In this document: in pieces, positions 1 through 6,092 of the stretch
How the letters are laid out: the number at the start of each line of letters is the position of its first letter
Position numbering within the stretch: position 1 is the stretch's first letter
DNA from: Fontimicrobium_A sp034506455
GTDB taxonomy: Bacteria; Zhuqueibacterota; Zhuqueibacteria; Residuimicrobiales; Krinioviventaceae
Length of the DNA: 9,020 nucleotides
Reading direction: 5' to 3'
Assembly: GCA_034506455.1 (NCBI GenBank)
Contig: JAPDPN010000114.1
Coordinates: 1 to 9,020 of the forward strand
Notes under the pieces: model-generated
What the model was told of the DNA's origin: nothing
Database searches by the model: none
Seen by the model: the letters and a program-made list of their open reading frames with translations, nothing else
Translations under genes and position numbers: made by a program

Positions 1-2
1 AT

Positions 3-74
3 TCACCGCCGTTTCAGGAACGGTCGGTGCGCCCTATTGCCATCAATAAAATCGAGGTTAACATTAAAGTTTGA
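3..74 (+). CDS. Possible C-terminus of an unidentified protein, cut by the window edge
   Basis: Reading frame 3 is open from the window edge to a TGA at 72-74 and gives 23 residues ending in NKIEVNIKV, with alternating hydrophobic residues as in a closing beta strand. The other two plus frames also stay open for a while before stopping, so the frame choice is not secure. Support comes from the terminator-like hairpin on the same strand at 137-174, about 60 bases after this stop, which suggests that a plus-strand transcription unit ends here. The protein family cannot be recognised from so short a piece. Confidence 0.35.
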   Translation, partial: SPPFQERSVRPIAINKIEVNIKV

Positions 75-136
75 ATAGCGGGCGAACGAGCCGTCTGCTG
101 CCCTTTATTAAACGCATGCAGCTTCACAAACTGAAA

Positions 137-174
137 ACTGCGGATTCCTGCGCTTCCACGCGGGCAGTCTTTTT
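137..174 (+). terminator. Bulged rho-independent terminator for the upstream plus-strand gene
   Basis: Outer stem ACTG (137-140) pairs with CAGT (165-168). Inner stem CCTGCG (147-152) pairs with CGCGGG (159-164), including one G-U pair, around a six-base loop. Bases 141-146 form a one-sided bulge. The stem is followed directly by CTTTTT. The shape and the U tract fit an intrinsic terminator, and it lies shortly after the stop codon at 72-74. Confidence 0.5.
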
Positions 175-378
175 ACTTGACGGGAAATCGGCAAATTATT
201 AATGGCGATCGAAACGGCAGTTATAATTTAAAAAAGGCAGCGACCATCGTTGCAGAGGCTTCATTCGCTCAACAGCACTTGCATTTTCTGCGAATCAGCT
301 TTTATTTTTTCGAATTTCCTTCCTGCAAAGACTGATACAGCTGAAATTCGCCTGATTTATTCCTCCAGCCACGTTCTG

Positions 379-414
379 AAAAAAAGAAAAGGCGGTTCCC
401 AGTCTGGAACCGCC
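379..414 (-). terminator. Rho-independent terminator of the type IX-tail gene
   Basis: GGCGGTTCC (391-399) and GGAACCGCC (406-414) form a perfect nine-base-pair stem around a six-base loop. Read on the minus strand, the stem is followed by TTTTCTTTTTTT (390 down to 379). It begins about 30 bases after the stop codon of the minus-strand gene ending at 444, as expected for its intrinsic terminator. Confidence 0.88.
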
Positions 415-443
415 TTCTCACTCAAAGATGATTGCTGAACCGA

Positions 444-1817
444 CTAGCGCATCAGCAGCATTTTATGAGTGCGTATTTGATTTTCCGTCTTTAATTGACA
501 GAGATAAACGCCGGACGGCATATCCTGCCCCTCATTATTTTTGCCGTTCCAGGTTTGCGTGTATTCGCCTGCCGGTTGAAATCCTTCCACGAGTCTGGTT
601 ACAAAACGGCCAAGCGCGTCCAAAATATTTAACTCGACATGAGTATTATGGGGCAGAGAGTACACGATTTCCGTCGAAGGGTTGAAAGGATTGGGGTAGT
701 TGTGCAGCAAAAGGTGACTTTCAGGCACATCGGCTGTGACCCTGGAGGGCTTGAGCGCCCTTTCCAGAGCATCACCGCCGAAGAGCGAGAAAGTGCCGTC
801 GGCTAATTTGTACATTAACATGTAGGTGTTATTAGCTCTATCGTCTATCCAGATGAGAAGTTGATCATCTGCCGGTGTTTCACCCGGAAGGATCGCAACG
901 CCCCGTGAATTGGCCTTGCCCTCCGGTACAAGCGCAGTGGGATTATAGTCTACAATACCCGCGAACAAGTCGTTTTCATAAAAGAGCACCGACGAGAGCG
1001 GTTCGCTAAAGTCAAAGCCGTTTCCTGAATCGACCCACCGAACTTCGATAATCTGAGCGTCGCTGAAAGTACCAAAGTTCGACAAGTAAACGACGATGGT
1101 GGAAAGATCCGGCTGTCTTACGGCAAGGCCGTTGTGAAAATCGACGGAGAGTTCGTCAGGTTTCAAGCCCGCGCCTGCCGCACCAATTTGGTTCCAGGAT
1201 AGGCGCGTCGTCTTGGCATCGACGGATTTGCCTTGGACCACGATCAATTCATCGTTGCCGAAGCCGCCTCCCGGCGCTTCGTCGTACAAAAAGTAAAGAG
1301 AATCACTGAGCACGGCAAGTCCCTGGATCCCCACTTTTCCCGCGATCGAACTGGGTGTAATTTCGTTGGAAACAGCCGCTCCCAGCACATCAGTGACCAG
1401 GTGAACCTTGTCCTTGGCTCTGTCGATCACGATGGCGTCGAGCCGGTTTCCTTTATCGATGACCGCGAGATCGCGCACGTCGTTGAAATTGCCCTTGGGC
1501 GGGCTTATCGCCCCAGTCCGGTCGTTAAGAATAAAAATACTGCCCGGATTGCTTTTCGCGTCGCTTGTCTTTCCGATTAACCATTCTGAGCCGGTGAGGT
1601 ATCCGATAGCTCCTGACCCTCCGAATTCGGATGCCGAGATGATGGTACTGATCTCGGTCATTACGTCGAGTTTAACAAATTTCATATCATCGATGAAAGC
1701 AATAGAGTTCGGTCCCGTCGCCAAGGTCCCGTAGTAAATGTCCACTGGAGTTTGAGCCGTCAACTTAAAAGAGAAAACTGCGGCTGCGATAAAGATGGTG
1801 AGATATCCTCGGTTCAT
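444..1817 (-). CDS. Secreted protein with type IX-style C-terminal sorting domain
   Basis: This is a 457-residue protein. Residues 1-21 form a Sec signal peptide (short basic start, hydrophobic core, cleavage near LTA-Q). Residues from about 22 to 365 are beta-rich with repeated short strand motifs (for example GSIFILNDRTG and DLAVIDKGNRLDAIVIDR) and could be a beta-propeller, but I cannot assign a family or an activity. Residues about 370-457 are a classic Por/type IX secretion tail: NYPNPFNPST, then LNILDALGRFV, WNGKNNEGQDMPSGVYLC and a terminal KMLLMR. In that family the tail directs passage through the outer membrane and attachment to, or release from, the cell surface. The ATG at 1817 is supported by AGGAAAGGA at 1826-1834. 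The gene appears monocistronic: it has its own terminator at 379-414 and a 441-base leader region. Confidence 0.88.
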   Translation of the reverse strand: MNRGYLTIFIAAAVFSFKLTAQTPVDIYYGTLATGPNSIAFIDDMKFVKLDVMTEISTIISASEFGGSGAIGYLTGSEWLIGKTSDAKSNPGSIFILNDRTGAISPPKGNFNDVRDLAVIDKGNRLDAIVIDRAKDKVHLVTDVLGAAVSNEITPSSIAGKVGIQGLAVLSDSLYFLYDEAPGGGFGNDELIVVQGKSVDAKTTRLSWNQIGAAGAGLKPDELSVDFHNGLAVRQPDLSTIVVYLSNFGTFSDAQIIEVRWVDSGNGFDFSEPLSSVLFYENDLFAGIVDYNPTALVPEGKANSRGVAILPGETPADDQLLIWIDDRANNTYMLMYKLADGTFSLFGGDALERALKPSRVTADVPESHLLLHNYPNPFNPSTEIVYSLPHNTHVELNILDALGRFVTRLVEGFQPAGEYTQTWNGKNNEGQDMPSGVYLCQLKTENQIRTHKMLLMR

Positions 1818-1923
1818 AACTCAATTCCTTTCCTGTGGTTTTTGTTGAGGACAATGATCTTTTTAATTGCAACATCTCCATTCATAGCTTTGCGCTCGAA
1901 TTCTTCCTCAAAAAGGGTTCAAA

Positions 1924-1941
1924 ACGAGTCCTATGACTCGT
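1924..1941 (-). repeat. Short inverted repeat ACGAGTC/GACTCGT
   Basis: ACGAGTC (1924-1930) and GACTCGT (1935-1941) are perfect reverse complements separated by four bases. On the minus strand the hairpin is followed by TTTT, so in the leader of the gene starting at 1817 it could act as a weak terminator or attenuator. It could equally be a protein-binding site. A seven-base stem can occur by chance. Confidence 0.35.
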
Positions 1942-1944
1942 GAT

Positions 1945-1954
1945 TTGTATACAA
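1945..1954. promoter_or_regulatory. Palindrome TTGTATACAA, possible GntR/FadR-type operator
   Basis: This is a perfect ten-base palindrome about 130 bases upstream of the secreted-protein start codon and immediately beside the inverted repeat at 1924-1941. It fits the general FadR-subfamily GntR half-site pattern t.GTa.tAC.a, and such regulators often control sugar-acid genes. A ten-base palindrome is expected several times in 9 kb by chance. No second copy was found in this window. Confidence 0.25.
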
Positions 1955-2217
1955 CCAATTCTCGAATCAAATTTCCAAAATCGTAATCCGGCAGATTCTT
2001 TCCGATTTGATCTTGTACTTTAAATTTAATGCTTGAAAGATGACCAGGGATTGGATAACTGATTTTGTGGAGAGCGGCTCAAGCAAGGGCGGCATCTTTT
2101 GTAGCCATTTCTGATTTAGAAAACGCCTCATCTTGTTAGACGATAGGATGGTTACTAAAAGTTAGACAGCCAAAACTTGAAAATCAAAAAAATTTCTGCC
2201 GATACTGCAACAGTGGG

Positions 2218-2253
2218 AAAAACAGAGGAAACTTTACGTTTTATGCAAGTTTC
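2218..2253 (-). terminator. Weak terminator-like hairpin after the FG-GAP gene
   Basis: GAAACTT (2228-2234) pairs with AAGTTTC (2247-2253) around a twelve-base loop. On the minus strand it lies just after the TAA at 2259-2261, and a TTTTT run (2222 down to 2218) comes five bases after the stem. The stem is AU-rich and the T run is offset, so the call is tentative. Confidence 0.35.
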
Positions 2254-2258
2254 GGAAC

Positions 2259-3455
2259 TTATTCCCGCAGCCAGATATCGAGCCGCGGTGCGCTCCAAGA
2301 GTAGGGTTTGCCGAGAATATCGTAATCCCCGTCTCCGTCGAGATCGGCGATGCGGGATTCGTGCAGGTCGAAACCGGTATGAACTACATGGATTCTGAAA
2401 TTGCCCTTGCCGTCGCCGAAGAGGATGCGGGTTTTCGACTCGGCATAGTCGGACAGGCGCATCTCGGCAAGAAACAGGTCGAGATGACCATCGCTGTCAA
2501 AATCGAGCACATCGATCGTGTGACCGTCCTGCACCGCGTCGATAATGATCTTGTCTGCCCAGCGATCGCCCTGTCGTTCGTACAGCACCAGCGGCGCGCG
2601 GCCGTCGCCGACGACTAGAAAGACCTCCGGACCACCGCCTTCGATAAAGTCACCGATGGTGCAGCGCGAAAAGGCATAGGTGTCGTCGATGACATGCACT
2701 TCAAAAGCTGTGCCCTCGATGTGCTTGAACCAGCGGCCGGCGCCGACGATGTCAAGTTTTCCATCGCCGTCAATGTCGCCTTTCGCCAATCCTTCATGCT
2801 CGTTGACGCCTTTCCAACTCGGGTAGCTGCCGCGTTGCGGCGGCTCGGAGTCGTTTGAGTAGGTGTAAATCGGCACATAGTCCCACGGCTCCCGCGTCGG
2901 GTCCGCCGGAATTTCGGCAAAATAGAGCGCGCGGTCGTTCTGGTTCCAAAAGACCAATTCGTCGCGGCCGTCGCCGTCGAAATCGCCGAAAAGCTGATCG
3001 TGATGTTTGGGCAAGCCGCTGTTTTTGATAAGGTGCCGCCGCCAGGGTACGACCGGATCATAATGCGGATAGGGATTCTCCCACCACCAGACTTGATTGC
3101 AGGCGTAATCGCCGCCGAACACGAGGTCAATGTCGCCGTCGCCGTCGATGTCGGTCCAGGCGCTGCCCGCTTCGATGTGCAGGGGCTCGGCGTCGACGAT
3201 ATAGCGTTTCCAGCCGTTGTTCGTGCGCAGATAAAGAACAACCGAAGGGGCCTGGGTGCGTTCAGCTATAATAAAATCGTTCAAACCGTCCTTGTTGACG
3301 TCGAACAAGGCGGTTGCGGTCTGTTGGTTGCCGGCGTTGGGGACCTCGAGGTCACTTTTGACGGTCGAGAGATGTTTCCAGATGACGGGCTTTTCCTTTT
3401 GCGCACAAAAAAGCAGCAGGAAACTCGCAATCAATAGAGACCGGCAGGATTTCAT
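2259..3455 (-). CDS. FG-GAP/VCBS repeat beta-propeller protein, probable lipoprotein
   Basis: This is a 398-residue protein. The N-terminus has a basic start, a hydrophobic run and Cys17 in LLLFC-AQ, which suggests a lipoprotein signal, although Phe before Cys is not the canonical lipobox. Six calcium-binding loops of the DxDxDG type start near residues 52, 102, 158, 227, 318 and 371. A seventh, degenerate copy (DFIEGGGPE, about 269-277) fills the long gap, giving seven units as in a seven-bladed propeller. The family is structural: such proteins bind ligands or partners outside the cytoplasm, and no catalytic residues can be assigned. The start at 3455 is fixed by AGGAG at 3461-3465, five bases upstream, which overlaps the kinase stop codon. 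The gene is therefore the second in a two-gene operon with the sugar kinase and is probably translationally coupled to it. Its ligand is unknown; a glycan or cell-surface role is inferred from the neighbourhood. Confidence 0.85.
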   Translation of the reverse strand: MKSCRSLLIASFLLLFCAQKEKPVIWKHLSTVKSDLEVPNAGNQQTATALFDVNKDGLNDFIIAERTQAPSVVLYLRTNNGWKRYIVDAEPLHIEAGSAWTDIDGDGDIDLVFGGDYACNQVWWWENPYPHYDPVVPWRRHLIKNSGLPKHHDQLFGDFDGDGRDELVFWNQNDRALYFAEIPADPTREPWDYVPIYTYSNDSEPPQRGSYPSWKGVNEHEGLAKGDIDGDGKLDIVGAGRWFKHIEGTAFEVHVIDDTYAFSRCTIGDFIEGGGPEVFLVVGDGRAPLVLYERQGDRWADKIIIDAVQDGHTIDVLDFDSDGHLDLFLAEMRLSDYAESKTRILFGDGKGNFRIHVVHTGFDLHESRIADLDGDGDYDILGKPYSWSAPRLDIWLRE

Positions 3456-3463
3456 TCTTTCTC

Positions 3464-4402
3464 CTACAGCTCTTTAATTAGATGCTTAAAAGCAGGAGCT
3501 ATGATTCTTTCCGCTCCGTTGCCCAACAGAGCATCGATTTGTTGCGGCAATATCTTTTCCGTCGCACCGGGCGTAGCGGCGACCAAGGCGCCGAGCGCAT
3601 TTCCCAATCGACACGCATGGGCCAAAGATTCGCCGTTCAGCCAACCGTGCAGAAACCCGGCGGCGCAGGCGTCACCGGCGCCGACCGTATCGACCACCTG
3701 AACCCGATAACCGGGCTCATAAACCTCATTTCCCGCCGCCGAAAGAGCATAGACGCCTTTTTCTCCCAACATGACGACCACGCATTGCATCGCAAAGTCT
3801 GTGATCATCCGTTGTGCAAATTCGATCGTTGTTACCGACGAAAGTCCGAGCAGCCGCGCCGTCTCGCCGACCTCGTCGTCGTTGAGTTTGAGGAGGTCGG
3901 CGGCCTGCAGCGACCAACGAACGGTCTCTTCCGTGTAGCAGTTTTTTCGCAGGTTGATGTCGAGAAATTTAACGGCCTGCGGCGCCGCCTCGACGAGGGA
4001 ACGCAACGTTGCGCGCGAAACGCAGGCGCGTTGAATCAAAGTGCCGAACACCAACGCATCCGCCGAAGCGGCGGCATTCATCAATTCCTCATTCAGCTCG
4101 ATATAGTCAAAGGCGACGTCGGGAGTAATTGTAAAATCGGGTATGCCGTTTTTCAGCCTTACCGGCACGGTGCCCGTGGGGTGATCCGGATCAATCTGAA
4201 TATAGTCGACGGACAATCCCAGCTCCGCAGCCTGGGTGAGCGCCCGACGACCGAGATCATCTGCGCCAACCCGACTGACAAGGAACACGGTGTTGCCCAG
4301 GGTCTGCAGGCGAAAGCCGAGATTAAAGACCGCGCCGCCCAATACAGTCCGGTCGGGCAGCAGGTCCCACAGGATTTCTCCGAAAGCAAGAATAGACTTC
4401 AT
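3464..4402 (-). CDS. PfkB-family carbohydrate kinase (fructokinase-like)
   Basis: This 312-residue cytoplasmic kinase has the usual ribokinase/PfkB length. It transfers phosphate from ATP to a sugar or sugar acid. The N-terminus FGEILWDLLP followed by LGGAVFNLGFRLQTLG (about 21-36) and RVGADDLGRR (44-53) matches the first PfkB signature. KFLDINLRKNCYTEE (146-160) and LLKLNDDEVGE (170-180) are typical of the fructokinase-like branch. The second signature is DTVGAGDACAAGF (238-250), with Asp244 as the expected catalytic base in the anion hole. The ATG at 4402 has an AAGGGA ribosome site about 4-9 bases upstream, and a strong promoter sits at 4433-4461. It is the first gene of an operon with the FG-GAP gene, 8 bases downstream. 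Substrate specificity cannot be read from the sequence: fructose, 2-keto-3-deoxygluconate or another sugar are all possible. No frameshift or missing key residue was seen. Confidence 0.9.
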   Translation of the reverse strand: MKSILAFGEILWDLLPDRTVLGGAVFNLGFRLQTLGNTVFLVSRVGADDLGRRALTQAAELGLSVDYIQIDPDHPTGTVPVRLKNGIPDFTITPDVAFDYIELNEELMNAAASADALVFGTLIQRACVSRATLRSLVEAAPQAVKFLDINLRKNCYTEETVRWSLQAADLLKLNDDEVGETARLLGLSSVTTIEFAQRMITDFAMQCVVVMLGEKGVYALSAAGNEVYEPGYRVQVVDTVGAGDACAAGFLHGWLNGESLAHACRLGNALGALVAATPGATEKILPQQIDALLGNGAERIIAPAFKHLIKEL

Positions 4403-4432
4403 AATCCCTTTCCCTAAAAACTTGTTAATCCA

Positions 4433-4461
4433 AGCCTAAACATTTCATCGCAACTTGTCAA
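4433..4461 (-). promoter_or_regulatory. Sigma70-type promoter of the kinase operon
   Basis: On the minus strand a perfect TTGACA (4461-4456) is followed after exactly 17 bases by TAGGCT (4438-4433, three of six matches to TATAAT). Transcription would start near 4426 and leave a leader of about 24 bases before the ATG at 4402. A run of T residues on the minus strand (4470-4463) immediately upstream of the -35 resembles an UP element. Confidence 0.6.
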
Positions 4462-4491
4462 GAAAAAAAACCGGAAAAGAGCTTTGCTTTC

Positions 4492-4521
4492 TTGATAAAT
4501 TCGCTATATTAGCGCTAAATA
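4492..4521 (+). promoter_or_regulatory. Candidate plus-strand promoter in the divergent region
   Basis: TTGATA (4492-4497) is separated by 18 bases from TAAATA (4516-4521). A start point near 4528 would place the transcript just before the ATG at 4550 of the fucosidase-like relic and upstream of the oxidoreductase gene at 4780. The -10 match is weak. An alternative TATATT lies at 4505-4510 with a TTTG at 4483-4486, closer to the Bacteroidota promoter style. Confidence 0.3.
4509..4518. promoter_or_regulatory. Palindrome TTAGCGCTAA, possible LacI-type operator
   Basis: This is a perfect ten-base palindrome with a central CpG (AGCGCT core), the general form of LacI-family operators. It overlaps the spacer and -10 of the plus-strand promoter candidate and lies roughly 85-90 bases upstream of the predicted kinase start point. 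Palindromes of this length arise by chance, so position is the main support. Confidence 0.3.
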
Positions 4522-4542
4522 AGACAATACAGTAACGTAAAG

Positions 4543-4558
4543 TTTGATCATGATCAAA
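4543..4558. promoter_or_regulatory. Perfect 16-bp palindrome matching the FNR/CRP-family consensus
   Basis: TTTGATCATGATCAAA is a perfect palindrome and contains TTGAT-N4-ATCAA, the consensus bound by FNR-type regulators of the CRP/FNR superfamily. It lies between the divergent kinase operon and the oxidoreductase cluster. The central ATG (4550-4552) is also the first codon of a short reading frame that begins MIKFLPLFVL, so part of the symmetry could be incidental. No well-placed -10 element is seen at the classical activation distance downstream. Confidence 0.4.
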
Positions 4559-4682
4559 TTCCTACCGCTTTTTGTCTTGGACATCGGTTTTGATCGGCAA
4601 CGATTCTTACGCTGCCCTACAACATCGAATCGAATGGTTTGGTAAGGTGCGTTTCGGAATGCTCATTAATGGAAGAATGTAT
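4550..4682 (+). pseudogene. Decayed 5' fragment resembling a secreted GH29 alpha-L-fucosidase
   Basis: In the frame of 4572, residues encoded at 4620-4682 read QHRIEWFGKVRFGMLINGRMY, which resembles the N-terminal hallmark of GH29 fucosidases (a WFREARFGMFIHWGLY-like block) at about half the positions. The conserved His-Trp pair after FGMxI is disrupted: the DNA reads ATTAATGGA where ATTCATTGGGGA would encode IHWG. Upstream, in a different frame, the ATG at 4550 begins MIKFLPLFVL, which looks like the start of a signal peptide, so a frameshift separates the two parts. After Tyr the resemblance stops and there are under 100 bases left before the next gene. This fits a remnant of a deleted gene. 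A chance match cannot be excluded because the similar block is only about 20 residues. Confidence 0.35.
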
Positions 4683-4779
4683 GATTCGAAACGGCGAGAT
4701 TACCTATCCTTGCTGCGCAGCCGATTCGCGACAGATTTCGTTATAATCGAACAACCACATTCAAAAAAGGGATGTTTTC

Positions 4780-6012
4780 ATGAGTGAACTCAAAGAGAAA
4801 GACAGGTTATCGCGTAGGGACTTTATGCTCGGCTTGAGCGCCGCTGCGTCTTTGACGGTCATCAAGCCGGACCTGGTGCGCGGCACCGTCGCCAACAGCA
4901 GGATCAAGCTCGGCCTGATCGGCTGCGGCGGCCGCGGTCAATGGATCATGGATCTGTTCAAAAAGCACGGCGGATTCGAGATCTATGCCGGTCACGACTA
5001 TTTCGCAGATCGGGTCAACGAATTCGGCGACAAGTTCGGCATCCCGAAAAATCGTCGCTTCACGGGTCTGTATGGTTACCGCGGCCTCCTGGCTTCCGGA
5101 GTCGAGGCTGTGGCGATCGAGAGTCCGCCCTACTTTCACCCGCAGCAGGCGGCCGAGGCAGTGGAGTCGGGCGCACACGTTTACTTGGCAAAACCGATAG
5201 CCGTCGACGTGCCGGGCTGCCGCACCGTCGAGCAGAGCGGACAAAAAGCAGCGCAGAAGGGTCTAGTCTTTCTTGTCGACTTTCAAACGCGGGCGAACCC
5301 GTTTTTCATCGAAGCGCTCAAGCGCGTGCATGCGGGCGCACTTGGAAAATTGGCCTTCGGCGAGGCGATCTATCATGCCGACACGCCTTTTGCGCATATG
5401 CATCCGTACGTCGACAAGGAAAAGCCCTCTGCCGAAGACTGGCTGCGGGCTTGGGGATTGAGTCGAGAACTTTCGGGCGACATCATTACCGAGCAGAACA
5501 TTCACACCATCGATGTCATGTCGTGGATCATGAATTGCGAGCCCCTCAAAGCCGCAGGCACCTGCGGCCATTTGGTGCGCCTGCCCAAATACTGCCACGA
5601 TTATTTTACCCTCGTCTTTGAATATCCTGAAAACGTCGCCGTGACCTTTAGCTCGCGGCAATTCAACGGCTACGGAACACAACCCGAGGGAATCCGCAAC
5701 CGTATGTTCGGTTCCAAGGGGGTGTTGGAGACAGAGTACGGCGGCAGGGTTTTGATTCGCGGCGACAATTTTTATAAAGGCGGCACTACCGAAGGCATCT
5801 ACGGCGAAGGCGCAGAAGCCAATATCGCCGCATTTCATAGCAGCATTACAACCGGCGATGCTTCCAATCCGACCATGGCGCCGAGCGTGCGCAGCAATCT
5901 GATCACCCTTCTCGGCCGCAAAGCCGCCTACGAAGGCCGTCCAGTTACCTGGGCCGAGCTGACGGCGGATGAAGAAAAGTTCGAATTCGATTTGAGCGGC
6001 CTCAAGTTGTAA
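4780..6012 (+). CDS. Tat-exported Gfo/Idh/MocA family oxidoreductase
   Basis: This 410-residue protein is a nicotinamide-dependent dehydrogenase of the glucose-fructose oxidoreductase type, which acts on sugars or sugar derivatives. Residues 11-34 are a twin-arginine signal: SRRDFM, a hydrophobic stretch, and a likely end near VRG. The Rossmann fold begins at 42-54 with the glycine motif GLIGCGGRG. The usual EKP motif appears as LAKPIAVDVPGC (136-147): Lys138 and Pro139 are kept and Glu is Ala. The C-terminal domain has ITEQNIHTIDVMSW (236-249), with His242 and Asp245 in the expected catalytic region. The ATG at 4780 is supported by AAAGGGAT at 4766-4773. Known exported relatives such as Zymomonas GFOR carry a tightly bound NADP, which would let it work in the periplasm. 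It heads the plus-strand cluster of transporter, dehydratase and aldolase-like genes. The substrate is not determinable; a GH109-like glycosidase activity is a less likely alternative. Confidence 0.88.
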   Translation: MSELKEKDRLSRRDFMLGLSAAASLTVIKPDLVRGTVANSRIKLGLIGCGGRGQWIMDLFKKHGGFEIYAGHDYFADRVNEFGDKFGIPKNRRFTGLYGYRGLLASGVEAVAIESPPYFHPQQAAEAVESGAHVYLAKPIAVDVPGCRTVEQSGQKAAQKGLVFLVDFQTRANPFFIEALKRVHAGALGKLAFGEAIYHADTPFAHMHPYVDKEKPSAEDWLRAWGLSRELSGDIITEQNIHTIDVMSWIMNCEPLKAAGTCGHLVRLPKYCHDYFTLVFEYPENVAVTFSSRQFNGYGTQPEGIRNRMFGSKGVLETEYGGRVLIRGDNFYKGGTTEGIYGEGAEANIAAFHSSITTGDASNPTMAPSVRSNLITLLGRKAAYEGRPVTWAELTADEEKFEFDLSGLKL

Positions 6013-6028
6013 GCGTCAATACTCTTTT

Positions 6029-6053
6029 GCCGGCAAGTTTGCGGCGTGCCGGT
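6029..6053 (+). repeat. Intercistronic hairpin without a T tract
   Basis: CCGGCA (6030-6035) pairs with TGCCGG (6047-6052), with an added G-U pair, around an eleven-base loop. It sits 17 bases after the oxidoreductase stop. Neither strand has a T run after the stem, so it is more likely an mRNA stabilising or processing element between cistrons than an intrinsic terminator. Confidence 0.35.
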
Positions 6054-6092
6054 GAACAGATTACCCTCTTGGCGATATAGAAAATCGTCTTA

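Larger units (their letters stand above)
75..443. other. Gene-free stretch between two converging transcription units
   Basis: Two convergent terminators (137-174 on plus, 379-414 on minus) account for the recognisable content. The 62-codon TTG-start frame at 250-438 runs straight through the minus-strand terminator hairpin, has no convincing ribosome site and no family resemblance, so it is not called as a gene. A perfect TATAAT occurs at 222-227 but has only a poor -35 partner and no gene after it. No RNA gene or mobile element is visible. Confidence 0.5.
1818..2258. other. Gene-free region between two co-oriented minus-strand genes
   Basis: This AT-rich stretch must carry the promoter of the secreted-protein gene that begins at 1817. 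The ribosome site is at 1826-1834. Upstream of it lie a seven-base-pair inverted repeat (1924-1941) and a ten-base palindrome (1945-1954). At the far end a weak terminator-like hairpin (2218-2253) follows the FG-GAP gene. No convincing -35/-10 pair was found on the minus strand. A 54-codon minus-strand frame at 1967-2131 has no ribosome site and no recognisable similarity. Confidence 0.5.

Noticed and set aside
250..438. Short plus-strand frame with a TTG start, preceded by TATAAT at 222-227
   Set aside because: It reads through the minus-strand terminator hairpin, and has no ribosome site, no adequate -35 element and no family resemblance.
1967..2131. 54-codon minus-strand frame beginning MRRFLNQKW in the gene-free region
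   Set aside because: It has an ATG and a TGA but no ribosome site and no recognisable similarity. Frames of this length are common by chance in AT-rich DNA.
2135..2167. Direct repeat GTTAGAC, two copies 26 bases apart
   Set aside because: Seven bases is too short to stand out, and there is no third copy, target duplication or mobile-element end nearby.
2315..3160. Repeated GTCGCCGTC-like tracts that look like tandem DNA repeats
   Set aside because: They are the reverse complement of codons for the DxDxDG calcium loops in the FG-GAP protein, spaced one per blade, and are explained by the protein repeat.
3482..4417. Long plus-strand frame (311 codons) across the kinase gene
   Set aside because: It is antisense to a PfkB kinase with both signature motifs. 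The translation is rich in Arg and Gln, has no family motif, and looks like a codon-bias shadow.
4742..4747. Perfect TATAAT 33 bases before the oxidoreductase start
   Set aside because: The distance to the ATG is plausible, but no -35 element or extended -10 is found at the right spacing, so it was not called as a promoter.
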